This document shows, piece after piece, positions 27,178 to 34,660 of a stretch of 64,000 nt of DNA (position 1 is the first letter of the stretch; each line of letters opens with the position of its first letter). Source of the DNA: PGYR01 sp034670025 (GTDB lineage Bacteria; Bacteroidota; Ignavibacteria; Kapaibacteriales; UBA2268); NCBI GenBank assembly GCA_034670025.1, contig JAXMOE010000002.1, positions 62,001 through 126,000 of the forward strand. The letters run 5' to 3'. A program made the position numbers and the translations under genes. The notes below the pieces were generated by a model. It was not told where the DNA came from, did no database searches, and saw nothing but the letters and a program-made list of their open reading frames with translations.

Positions 27178-27954
27178 TTAAAAATTAACTAATCCTATCA
27201 TTACTCCAAACCCAACCTTTAAACCAGATAAATCTAAATCTGGATTTTGTGTGCTTGTTCCTAATGTGTTGAATGTCCACTTCTCGTCTTGTGCAAATGT
27301 CAAGTTGTACGAAGCATCAGCTCTTAGAATAATAAAGTTTGCAAGAGCGTACTCTATTTGAATATTCGGCATAGCGAAGAAGAAATTCTTTTCATATCTA
27401 TTCATGCCGAATCCGCCAGATGCAGTAATCATTTGGTCTGTAGAAGTATTTCCCAAGAAATCTTCATGAGTTATATCACCCCAGCCAGCATTTACTCCAC
27501 CGAGAATAGCGAAATGCTCAAAAGGAACATAGCCGTAGTGAAGTGAGAAACCAAACATGCTTGCTGTCAAATTTCTTTGCCTTCCTGACATTAGAATGGC
27601 GTCACCAGATTCATCGATACCAGGATATTCTTCTATTTCAGATTCTATACTTCCGCCATAGCCAAATACTCCAATTCTCATATTTTTCACCCAAGGAATA
27701 CCAGTTACTCCTTGTCCACCAATCATCTGAATTGGACCAGAAAGCTCTAAGCAATCACAATCATCAAAACTGTTTAAATAATCCTCATTCACCATTAGCC
27801 AATCGAAAGTCATACCGCCAGCAAGTACGAAATAGCTTCTGCTGTCGTCTCTAAGTGGTTCATTGTCGAATGGAAGCTCGTCTATTTCGTCGTCTTGGGC
27901 TACCATAAATAGTGGCGCCATAAGAACCGCAATTAAAAGCAATAATTTTTTCAT
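27178..27954 (-). CDS. Outer membrane beta-barrel protein, unknown function
   Basis: 258 residues with a 19-residue signal peptide (ending FMVAQ) and SD GGAG. The mature part begins with an acidic stretch (DDEIDELPFDNEP) and continues in alternating amphipathic strands, e.g. SMFGFSLHYGYVPFEHFAILGGVNAGWG and the closing GLKVGFGVMIGLVNF, which ends in Phe like many barrel proteins. Size suggests 8-10 strands. No family recognised. Divergent from thrS; no terminator hairpin seen before the tRNA. Confidence 0.65.
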   Translation of the reverse strand: MKKLLLLIAVLMAPLFMVAQDDEIDELPFDNEPLRDDSRSYFVLAGGMTFDWLMVNEDYLNSFDDCDCLELSGPIQMIGGQGVTGIPWVKNMRIGVFGYGGSIESEIEEYPGIDESGDAILMSGRQRNLTASMFGFSLHYGYVPFEHFAILGGVNAGWGDITHEDFLGNTSTDQMITASGGFGMNRYEKNFFFAMPNIQIEYALANFIILRADASYNLTFAQDEKWTFNTLGTSTQNPDLDLSGLKVGFGVMIGLVNF

Positions 27955-28047
27955 TATTAATCTCCGTTTGTGTTTATATTATTGATACAAAAATAATGAA
28001 AAATTAGAGACTTACACATACATTATCACTTTTTCGCTATTTGTTCT

Positions 28048-28055
28048 TATATTTG
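28048..28055 (+). promoter_or_regulatory. Possible -7 element of thrS
   Basis: TATATTTG at 28048-28055 matches TAnnTTTG and lies 38 bases upstream of the thrS ATG. A -33 TTTG at the expected distance is not seen. Low confidence in AT-rich sequence. Confidence 0.3.
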
Positions 28056-28092
28056 TAGTCTAAATTTATACTAAAAACCGAAAAATATTAAG

Positions 28093-30027
28093 ATGAAAAT
28101 AACATTCCCAGACGGCAACGTAAAAGAATTTGAACAAGGTGCAAGCGGTTATGATATAGCAATGTCTATATCGCACGGCTTGGCTCGCAACGCATTAGGC
28201 ATTATTCTCAATGGCGAAACTAAGTATGAGCTGCACAGCCCAATAACCGAAGACAGTACCGTTAAGTTTGTAACATTCAACGATGACGAAGGGAAAGATT
28301 TCTTTTGGCACTCGTCGGCTCACTTGCTTGCAGAAGCACTCCAAGAGCTTTACCCAGGCGTTAAGTTTGGTATTGGTCCCTCTATAGAAAGCGGCTTTTA
28401 CTATGATATAGATATGCCTGAGGGTGAATCGTTATCATCTGATGACTTTCCGAAAATTGAAAGCAAGATGAAGGAATTGGCTAAGAAAAAGTCTGATTAT
28501 GTAATGTCAGAAGCTACTTGGGACGAGGCTTATGAGTTTTACAAAGAGAAAGGGAATGACTATAAGTTAGACTTGCTTGAAGGGCTGAAAGGACAGGAAA
28601 TTACTTTCTGTACTCAAGGAAATTTCAAAGATTTGTGCCGTGGTGGACATATACCCAACACTGGTGTAATCAAAGCTGTTAAGTTGCTATCGCTCGCTTC
28701 TGCTTATTGGAGAGGAGACAGCGACAACCCAACGCTTACAAGAGTTTATGGAATTACGTTCCCCAAGGCATCTATGTTAGATGAGTTTTTGGAGCTGAGA
28801 GCCGAAGCACAACGACGTGACCACAAAAAGTTAGGCCCAGAGTTGGGTATCTATATGATTGGTCAGAAAATTGGCAAAGGTCTTCCAGTTTGGTTGCCCA
28901 ATGGTACAGTGCTAAGAAGAAAATTAGAAAGCTTTATCAAAGATGAGCTGATTGCTCGTGGATACCAAGAGGTAATCACTCCTCACATTGGTAACTTAGA
29001 TTTATACAGAACTTCGGGTCACTACCCTTACTATAAGGAATCGCAATATGCACCTATGAAAGTGGAAGACGAAGAGTATATGCTCAAGCCAATGAACTGT
29101 CCGCACCATCACCAAATATATAGCTCTGAGCCACGTTCTTATCGCGATTTGCCAGTGCGTTTGGCTGAGTTTGGTACTGTTTACCGATTTGAGCAATCGG
29201 GTGAGCTTAACGGCTTGTCACGTGTGCGTGGATTTACACAAGACGATGCACATATTTACTGTACTGAAGATCAACTAAAAGATGAGCTAATCAACTGTAT
29301 TGAACTAACTCAATTGGTGTTCGAGACATTCGATATGGAAGTAACTACTCGTCTGTCATTCCGTGATGATGACTCTGAAAAATATGCAGGCGACGAAGAG
29401 GGCTGGATTAAGTCCGAAAAAGCTGTGAAGGAAGTAGCAGATGAGCTTAAGCTTGATTATTTCATTGGAGAAGGAGAAGCATCATTCTACGGACCAAAAA
29501 TTGACTTCATAGTCCGCGATGCTCTTGGTAGAAAATGGCAACTCGGTACCGTTCAGGTTGACTACGTTATGCCAGAAAGATTTGAGTTAGAATATACTGG
29601 CTCGGACAACGCACCGCACAGACCAGTGATTATCCACCGTGCTCCATTCGGATCTATGGAAAGATTTATTTCTATTCTTATAGAACACTATGCTGGTAAT
29701 TTCCCATTCTGGATTGCACCTGTGCAAGTGAGCGTTCTGCCAATAACTGACAGACAAAATGAGTTTGCAGAGAAGATAGTAAAGCTACTAAAAGCAGAGG
29801 GAATTAGAGTTAAATTCGATAATCGCTCCGAAGGAGTTGGTAGAAAGATTGCCGAATCGGAACAAGCGAAAATACCTTACGCACTGATAATAGGTGACCG
29901 TGAGCAAGAGAGCGAAACTGTATCTATTCGTCAGCACACAAAAGGCGACATTGGCTCTAACACTATAACAGAAGTTATGGAGCTATTTGCTAAATTGAAT
30001 GTACCACAAGGCGAAAGGGAAGTATAG
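28093..30027 (+). CDS. thrS: Threonyl-tRNA synthetase
   Basis: 644 residues, full length for the family. Domains in order: TGS (1-62, MKITFPDGNVKEFEQ), the editing/SAD domain (about 63-240, HSSAHLLAEALQELYPGVKFG and the hydrolytic H-x-x-x-H), class II catalytic core (about 245-540) with the zinc Cys in KPMNCPHH, motif 2 FGTVYRFEQSGELNGLSRVRG and motif 3 HRAPFGSMERFI, and the anticodon-binding domain (about 545-644, PVQVSVLPITDRQNEFA). Charges tRNA-Thr and edits Ser. Gmk follows after 2 bases, so the two are co-translated. No T-box or leader peptide is seen in the upstream 138 bases. Confidence 0.98.
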   Translation: MKITFPDGNVKEFEQGASGYDIAMSISHGLARNALGIILNGETKYELHSPITEDSTVKFVTFNDDEGKDFFWHSSAHLLAEALQELYPGVKFGIGPSIESGFYYDIDMPEGESLSSDDFPKIESKMKELAKKKSDYVMSEATWDEAYEFYKEKGNDYKLDLLEGLKGQEITFCTQGNFKDLCRGGHIPNTGVIKAVKLLSLASAYWRGDSDNPTLTRVYGITFPKASMLDEFLELRAEAQRRDHKKLGPELGIYMIGQKIGKGLPVWLPNGTVLRRKLESFIKDELIARGYQEVITPHIGNLDLYRTSGHYPYYKESQYAPMKVEDEEYMLKPMNCPHHHQIYSSEPRSYRDLPVRLAEFGTVYRFEQSGELNGLSRVRGFTQDDAHIYCTEDQLKDELINCIELTQLVFETFDMEVTTRLSFRDDDSEKYAGDEEGWIKSEKAVKEVADELKLDYFIGEGEASFYGPKIDFIVRDALGRKWQLGTVQVDYVMPERFELEYTGSDNAPHRPVIIHRAPFGSMERFISILIEHYAGNFPFWIAPVQVSVLPITDRQNEFAEKIVKLLKAEGIRVKFDNRSEGVGRKIAESEQAKIPYALIIGDREQESETVSIRQHTKGDIGSNTITEVMELFAKLNVPQGEREV

Positions 30028-30029
30028 TA

Positions 30030-30593
30030 ATGTTTCATAAGAAACTGATAGTGCTGTCTTCGCCAAGTGGAGGCGGCAAATCGACGTTGGCTAATCACCT
30101 TATGCAGCTATACCCCGAAGTGCGATTCTCTGTGTCTTGCACTACGAGAACTAAGCGTGAGGGAGAGGTAGAAGGAAAAGATTACTATTTCCTAAGCAAG
30201 GAAGAGTTCGAAAATAAGATTGCTGAAGGCGAGTTTGCCGAATACGAGCAACTGTTTGGGAACTACTACGGCACTCTGAAATCAGAGATAAAGAAACACC
30301 TTAACTCCGGTAATTCTATCTTATTTGACGTAGATGTAAAGGGTGGTATCTCGCTTAAAAAGAGCTTCCCAGCAGATACTTTGCTGATATTTATATACCC
30401 GCCAAGCTACGAAGAACTAAAGCGAAGATTAGAAAAACGAAGCACAGAAACTGAAGAACAGCTGAAAGTCCGATTAGAACGAGCAAAGGAAGAGTTAGAG
30501 TACAAAGACAAGTTTGACCATAAAATACTCAATGATGATTTGAGTAAAGCTTTTGATGATTTGGAAAGCGTGCTGAAGACTAATCTGAGTTGA
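30030..30593 (+). CDS. gmk: Guanylate kinase
   Basis: 187 residues. ATP + GMP to ADP + GDP. P-loop SSPSGGGKSTL at 10-20, then the GMP-binding VSCTTRTKREGEVEGKDYYF, the V-D-V-x-G block (LFDVDVKGGISLKKSF) and the lid with RRLEKRSTETEEQLKVRL. All expected residues for an active enzyme are present. Second gene of a thrS-gmk pair separated by 2 bases. A repeat-bearing intergenic region follows. Confidence 0.97.
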   Translation: MFHKKLIVLSSPSGGGKSTLANHLMQLYPEVRFSVSCTTRTKREGEVEGKDYYFLSKEEFENKIAEGEFAEYEQLFGNYYGTLKSEIKKHLNSGNSILFDVDVKGGISLKKSFPADTLLIFIYPPSYEELKRRLEKRSTETEEQLKVRLERAKEELEYKDKFDHKILNDDLSKAFDDLESVLKTNLS

Positions 30594-30667
30594 TTTTGGA
30601 TAATGGGACTTTAGAATTAACAAGTGGTTGCCACCCCTTGTTGAGTGTGGGTAGACTTGTGAACAAC

Positions 30668-30812
30668 GAATGTCATTCTGAGAAATATCAGCTTGTTGGT
30701 ATTTCGTAGGAATCTATTCACAGTTAATAATCATGTTTTTGAATATTAAAAACAGTGTTGGTTAATTTGAGATGGACTCTTCGGTCGCTTCACTTCCCTC
30801 AGAGTGACATTC
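30668..30812. repeat. Intergenic inverted-repeat (MITE/REP-like) element
   Basis: GAATGTCATTCTGAG (30668-30682) and CTCAGAGTGACATTC (30798-30812) are inverted copies with one mismatch, 115 bases apart. Just outside them GTGAAC and GTTAAC also match in inverted order. The inner right part, a stretch with ACTCTTCGGTCGCTTCACT, resembles the widespread bacterial intergenic repeat that reads GAATGACA...AGATTCTTCG. No open frame inside. It looks like a small non-autonomous mobile or REP-like unit between gmk and the vWA gene. Confidence 0.6.
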
Positions 30813-30836
30813 TGCGGTTAACAAATGTATAAATTC

Positions 30837-33194
30837 TCACCTCATCAACTGTATCTGACTGCTACCCCACGTGCCATCTTTACTGTACTTTAGGAAATAA
30901 GCACCACTTGGATAATTTGCCAGACTAATTTGGAAGCTATTACCTGTCGGTTCTACTTTGAATAATATTTTTCCATTCATATCCACAAGGAATAGATTGT
31001 CATATTCTTCATCTAAAGATAGAGTCAGTGGGCCATCAGTTGGATTTGGGTATATTTTCATATATTTTGATATGTCATTATCTACTTTAATATTGTCATT
31101 GTAAATCTTCCCTTCTGTACTTTTAGCGTAATCTATATTATTATTCTCACCACATGCAGGCACTTCGATGAATTGGTTAATTATTCTCACTATCATTTCG
31201 TTCATCATTTCTACATCGTAGCTATCAGTTGTCGGCTCTATGTGGCTGTTGCCAATTCCGCTGTCATCAGTTAGGAATACATAAGTGCCGTTGGTGAGCA
31301 ATGCCAAAGACCGCATTAGGTACTCTGTACTTTTGTCTATTCCGCTGGCAGTAAGTGGTATTATTCTAATCCCCATTTCAGCTGCCTTTGCAGTTAGCTC
31401 CGTGAATCGTCTCATAGTAGCTGCATCTCTATGCGGGGGAGCGTCTAAAATCAAGAACATAATTCGAGCAATTGCATCATCGGACCAAGTGAATTCATTC
31501 ACTGAAGAGCTAAGCGCTACATCTACTGCTTCGGGAGTGCTGTTACCACTTATTGCTTTTTCAGAATTGATAAATTCATTAACTGAAGAAATATCGTTAG
31601 TCAAGTCATGAGTTGTCAAAAGCTCACTAAACGAGTAGTCATAATCACGATAGAAAAGTGAGCCAATACGTAAATCTATTTCATTGTTTGATTTCTCTAA
31701 CTTCCCAATAATATCCAACAACTCAGTTCTCAGATAATCTATCTCATCACTCATAGAACCAGTGGCATCCATAGCAAATAGTATATCTACCTTGTTGGGT
31801 TGTGAGCAATATTCATCGACTTGAATGAAGTTGATACCATCTTTGAAAGAAGAGATATTTTGCTCATATTTTCTCTTTCCCTTGTAGAATACTTCTACAG
31901 CTAGTCCACTTATGTCATCATCAATTTCACTATAAGCATCTGCCCAAAGCTCAGCTTTACCGGTGTTGTCACTTCTTGCTGACCAGATAACTTTACCTAC
32001 TTGATTGATTAGGTTTACCTTTGCATCTATCACTGGTCTGTTGTCAATCGAAGTTAGCTGAATAGTATATCGACTGGTTGGTTCTATTCCCCAAATATCA
32101 ATATACGAGCTAAGTTCATCTTTGGCAATATCAGACCACATATCCCACTTTCTAAAATCATTCACCTCACCAGATGTTAGCTGACCTGCTTCTGCCACTT
32201 CATTGTTAGCTGAGCCAAATCCTCCTGTGAATTTGTTGACAAATTTTAAAGGGTCTGGATAAGTCCCAGTAAAATCAGCTCCTGCTGGTGTAGCTGAACG
32301 GCTTTTAGTGCCTATGATATTGTAATTCTTGTTAGAGTTTGTTACACCCGTTGATTGAGTAACTAAGCCACTTGCTGTTCTTTCTATTTCGGGTACAGAA
32401 AAGTATACAATAGAACTATCTAATCTAAAAATAGCTTCGGAGTTGAAATCTATGATAACATTAATTTCTAAATCCAACGTGTCAAAATTAATCGTTGTCA
32501 TGATTAATTTATAAGATCCTACTTTGAGATAGTTTATTTCAAATTGACCATTTTTATTTGTTTTAGCTATTACTTTAGAATTTACTAAGTTTATGGATGC
32601 TCCAGATAGAGGAAGTCCATTTTTACCTATTACTACTCCGGAAATAGAACCAAATAATTCTGTAATCCCTTCTAAAACAATATTATTGTTTCTAATTTCA
32701 GTGTTTATTACCATTTCATGTCTGTAAGACTTATAATCCTCACTTCCTTCAACCACTATATCCCAATCTCCTGTAGACAAAAAATCAAAAGAGTAATCTC
32801 CACTTGAATTAGATTTAGTTGTATATGAAAACCCATCTTTGGTTAACTCTATTTCCTTGTAAGATAGTTCTTCATTAAGGTCATTAGTAACCTTACCCTC
32901 CAATCTGCACATCTTTTTTGGTGAATCTAAAGTCAAAGGGAAGTCAACAATAAGTGTGTCGTTTTGTAGTGTGCTGTTAAGATGGATGTTATTATAAGTG
33001 ACAAAATCAACAGATGTAATCTCGGCATTGCTTAGTTTTCCAAATCTGTCAGAAACTATATTATCTCCATTAGTGAACACTTTTGCACCCACGAGTGGCT
33101 TACCATTCTCGCTATTTATTACTACTATATCTTTTGCTGAAATAGATAGTGAGGAGAGCATAATTAGTGCGATTAGTATTGCTTGCTTTTTCAT
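30837..33194 (-). CDS. T9SS-secreted protein with CarboxypepD-regulatory-like repeats and vWA domain
   Basis: 785 residues from the ATG at 33194, chosen because it has AGGAG at good spacing and opens the signal peptide (KKQAILIALIML). Order: a short adhesin-like start (PLVGAKVFTNGD), two carboxypeptidase-regulatory-like beta-sandwiches (about 95-265; LEGKVTNDL, ISGVVIGKNGLPLSGASI), a linker, another Ig-like domain (about 390-460), a vWA domain (about 465-650) with a complete MIDAS D-A-T-G-S-M-S in ILFAMDATGSMSDE, and a type A T9SS C-terminal domain (IYPNPTDGPLTLSL to the basic end). Likely a surface adhesin or binding protein. Confidence 0.85.
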   Translation of the reverse strand: MKKQAILIALIMLSSLSISAKDIVVINSENGKPLVGAKVFTNGDNIVSDRFGKLSNAEITSVDFVTYNNIHLNSTLQNDTLIVDFPLTLDSPKKMCRLEGKVTNDLNEELSYKEIELTKDGFSYTTKSNSSGDYSFDFLSTGDWDIVVEGSEDYKSYRHEMVINTEIRNNNIVLEGITELFGSISGVVIGKNGLPLSGASINLVNSKVIAKTNKNGQFEINYLKVGSYKLIMTTINFDTLDLEINVIIDFNSEAIFRLDSSIVYFSVPEIERTASGLVTQSTGVTNSNKNYNIIGTKSRSATPAGADFTGTYPDPLKFVNKFTGGFGSANNEVAEAGQLTSGEVNDFRKWDMWSDIAKDELSSYIDIWGIEPTSRYTIQLTSIDNRPVIDAKVNLINQVGKVIWSARSDNTGKAELWADAYSEIDDDISGLAVEVFYKGKRKYEQNISSFKDGINFIQVDEYCSQPNKVDILFAMDATGSMSDEIDYLRTELLDIIGKLEKSNNEIDLRIGSLFYRDYDYSFSELLTTHDLTNDISSVNEFINSEKAISGNSTPEAVDVALSSSVNEFTWSDDAIARIMFLILDAPPHRDAATMRRFTELTAKAAEMGIRIIPLTASGIDKSTEYLMRSLALLTNGTYVFLTDDSGIGNSHIEPTTDSYDVEMMNEMIVRIINQFIEVPACGENNNIDYAKSTEGKIYNDNIKVDNDISKYMKIYPNPTDGPLTLSLDEEYDNLFLVDMNGKILFKVEPTGNSFQISLANYPSGAYFLKYSKDGTWGSSQIQLMR

Positions 33195-33282
33195 TTCGGA
33201 CTCCTGTTGTTTGTTGAACACTTAATTAGTAAGACTCTTTGAATGTCAGTTTAGTTACAAATATTTTGGTATTTATTAGCAC

Positions 33283-33312
33283 AAAAAAAAGCCCGACTTT
33301 GCAGCCGAGCTT
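33283..33312 (-). terminator. Terminator of the FKBP gene
   Basis: On the minus strand AAGCTCG pairs with CGGGCTT around a 10-base loop and runs into eight Ts. 22 of the 24 hairpin bases match the terminator at 26588-26611. Confidence 0.85.
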
Positions 33313-33340
33313 GATTAAATCTAATCTTTATTTATTCTAA

Positions 33341-34039
33341 TTACTTTGTTGCAGGAGTAACGTCGATTAACTCAACTTCGAAAATAAGTAAAGAATTTGG
33401 GCCTATTGCTCCAGCACCTTGAGCGCCATAAGCTAACCCAGGGGGGATGAAAAACTTGTATTTAGCACCTTTTTTCATCAACTGTAATCCTTCAGTCCAA
33501 CCTGGTATTACTCTGTTAAGAGGAAACTCAGCTGGCTCGCCTCTTTGTACAGAACTGTCGAATACAGATCCGTCTAACAAAGTACCGTGGTAGTGAACTT
33601 TAACATTATCAGTAGCTTTAGGAGAAACTCCGCTACCAGCTTTCATAACTTGGTATTGCAATCCACTTTCAGTAGTTTTAACACCAGAAACAGATTTGTT
33701 TTTAGCTAAAAATGCGTTTGCAGTTTCCAAATTTACAGATGAAGAAGCTTGTTGTTCTTTCATTCTTTTGTCTTGCAATTCTTGTTGTAAGTTAGTCAAT
33801 ATTGCTTGCATTTGTGCATCGGAAAGTTTTGGAGATTCTTTGAACGCATCTTCCAGTCCTGCTTTTATGATGTCTGTATCTAATTTCAAATCATCCATCA
33901 TCAAGTTTTTACCCCATTGTAAACCAATTGAGTATGCCAAAGAGTCTTGCTTTGATTTAATATTAACCTGACCATTCATATCAGTACAAGCTATTCCAAA
34001 TAAAATAGCACCGATTACAAAAAAGTTCATTAATTTCAT
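33341..34039 (-). CDS. FKBP-type peptidyl-prolyl isomerase lipoprotein (Mip/FkpA-like)
   Basis: 232 residues. Lipoprotein signal ends G-I-A-C (Cys18). An N-terminal dimerisation helix region of Mip/FkpA type follows (about 30-100; YSIGLQWGKNLMMDDLKLD, LQQELQDKRMKEQQ). The FKBP domain (about 115-230) shows VKVHYHGTLLDGSVFDSS, EFPLNRVIPGWTEGLQLM and FFIPPGLAYG, all standard active-site stretches. It speeds proline isomerisation in secreted or envelope proteins in the periplasm. SD AAGGA. Monocistronic with its own terminator; divergent from ribH. Confidence 0.95.
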   Translation of the reverse strand: MKLMNFFVIGAILFGIACTDMNGQVNIKSKQDSLAYSIGLQWGKNLMMDDLKLDTDIIKAGLEDAFKESPKLSDAQMQAILTNLQQELQDKRMKEQQASSSVNLETANAFLAKNKSVSGVKTTESGLQYQVMKAGSGVSPKATDNVKVHYHGTLLDGSVFDSSVQRGEPAEFPLNRVIPGWTEGLQLMKKGAKYKFFIPPGLAYGAQGAGAIGPNSLLIFEVELIDVTPATK

Positions 34040-34141
34040 ATATTATCCTTTTAATTTATTAAAAATGTAAATTTCTTATTTGACTTTTGCATAAGTCACA
34101 AAGTTAAGTAATTATATTCTGATAACTAAATAACTAACATT

Positions 34142-34609
34142 ATGAAAAAAATAATTTCGACAAAAGTGAACAAAAATTGTAAGATTGCCGTAATTACTAC
34201 TGTATGGAACGAAGTAATTACCGAAAAGTTGTTAGCTGGTAGCTATGAGGCTCTAAGTAAGATGGGCATAGCTGATGAAAACGTAACAACCGTAGTAGTT
34301 GACGGAGCTTATGAGATACCGATAACTTGCAGTGAGCTTGCGCATTCTGAAAAATATGACGGAATAGTAGCTCTTGGTTGTGTTATCAGAGGGGAGACTC
34401 CTCATTTCGATTTCGTGGCTGGTGATTGCTCACGAGGAATAACTGACATTATGTTAAAAACTGGTATCCCAATTGGGTTCGGTTTGCTAACGACTGACGA
34501 TTCGGAACAGGCATTTGCTCGTGCAGGCGGTAACAAAGGTAACAAGGGTTACGAAGCTGCTGAAACTACGCTTAATATGATTTCAATTTTACAACAAATT
34601 AGAGAGTAA
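34142..34609 (+). CDS. ribH: 6,7-dimethyl-8-ribityllumazine synthase
   Basis: 155 residues, family length. Condenses 3,4-dihydroxybutanone phosphate with the ribitylaminopyrimidine, the step before riboflavin. Visible: the substrate loop TTVWNEVITEKLLAGSYEAL (about 20-40), VVDGAYEIPI, VALGCVIRGETPHFDFVAGDCSRGI and, at the C-terminus, GGNKGNKGYEAAETTLNM. The catalytic His in TPHFDFV is present. A TTTG with 19 bases to TAATTATA lies about 55 bases upstream and may be a weak promoter. No FMN riboswitch is seen and no other rib gene is adjacent. Confidence 0.97.
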   Translation: MKKIISTKVNKNCKIAVITTVWNEVITEKLLAGSYEALSKMGIADENVTTVVVDGAYEIPITCSELAHSEKYDGIVALGCVIRGETPHFDFVAGDCSRGITDIMLKTGIPIGFGLLTTDDSEQAFARAGGNKGNKGYEAAETTLNMISILQQIRE

Positions 34610-34660
34610 TAGTATTTAATATTTGTACCATAATTTATCAACTAAACTAATGAATATATA

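Noticed and set aside
30594..30836. SRP, RNase P or 6S RNA in intergenic gaps
   Set aside because: None of the conserved cores of these RNAs was recognised in this or the other gaps above 180 bases.
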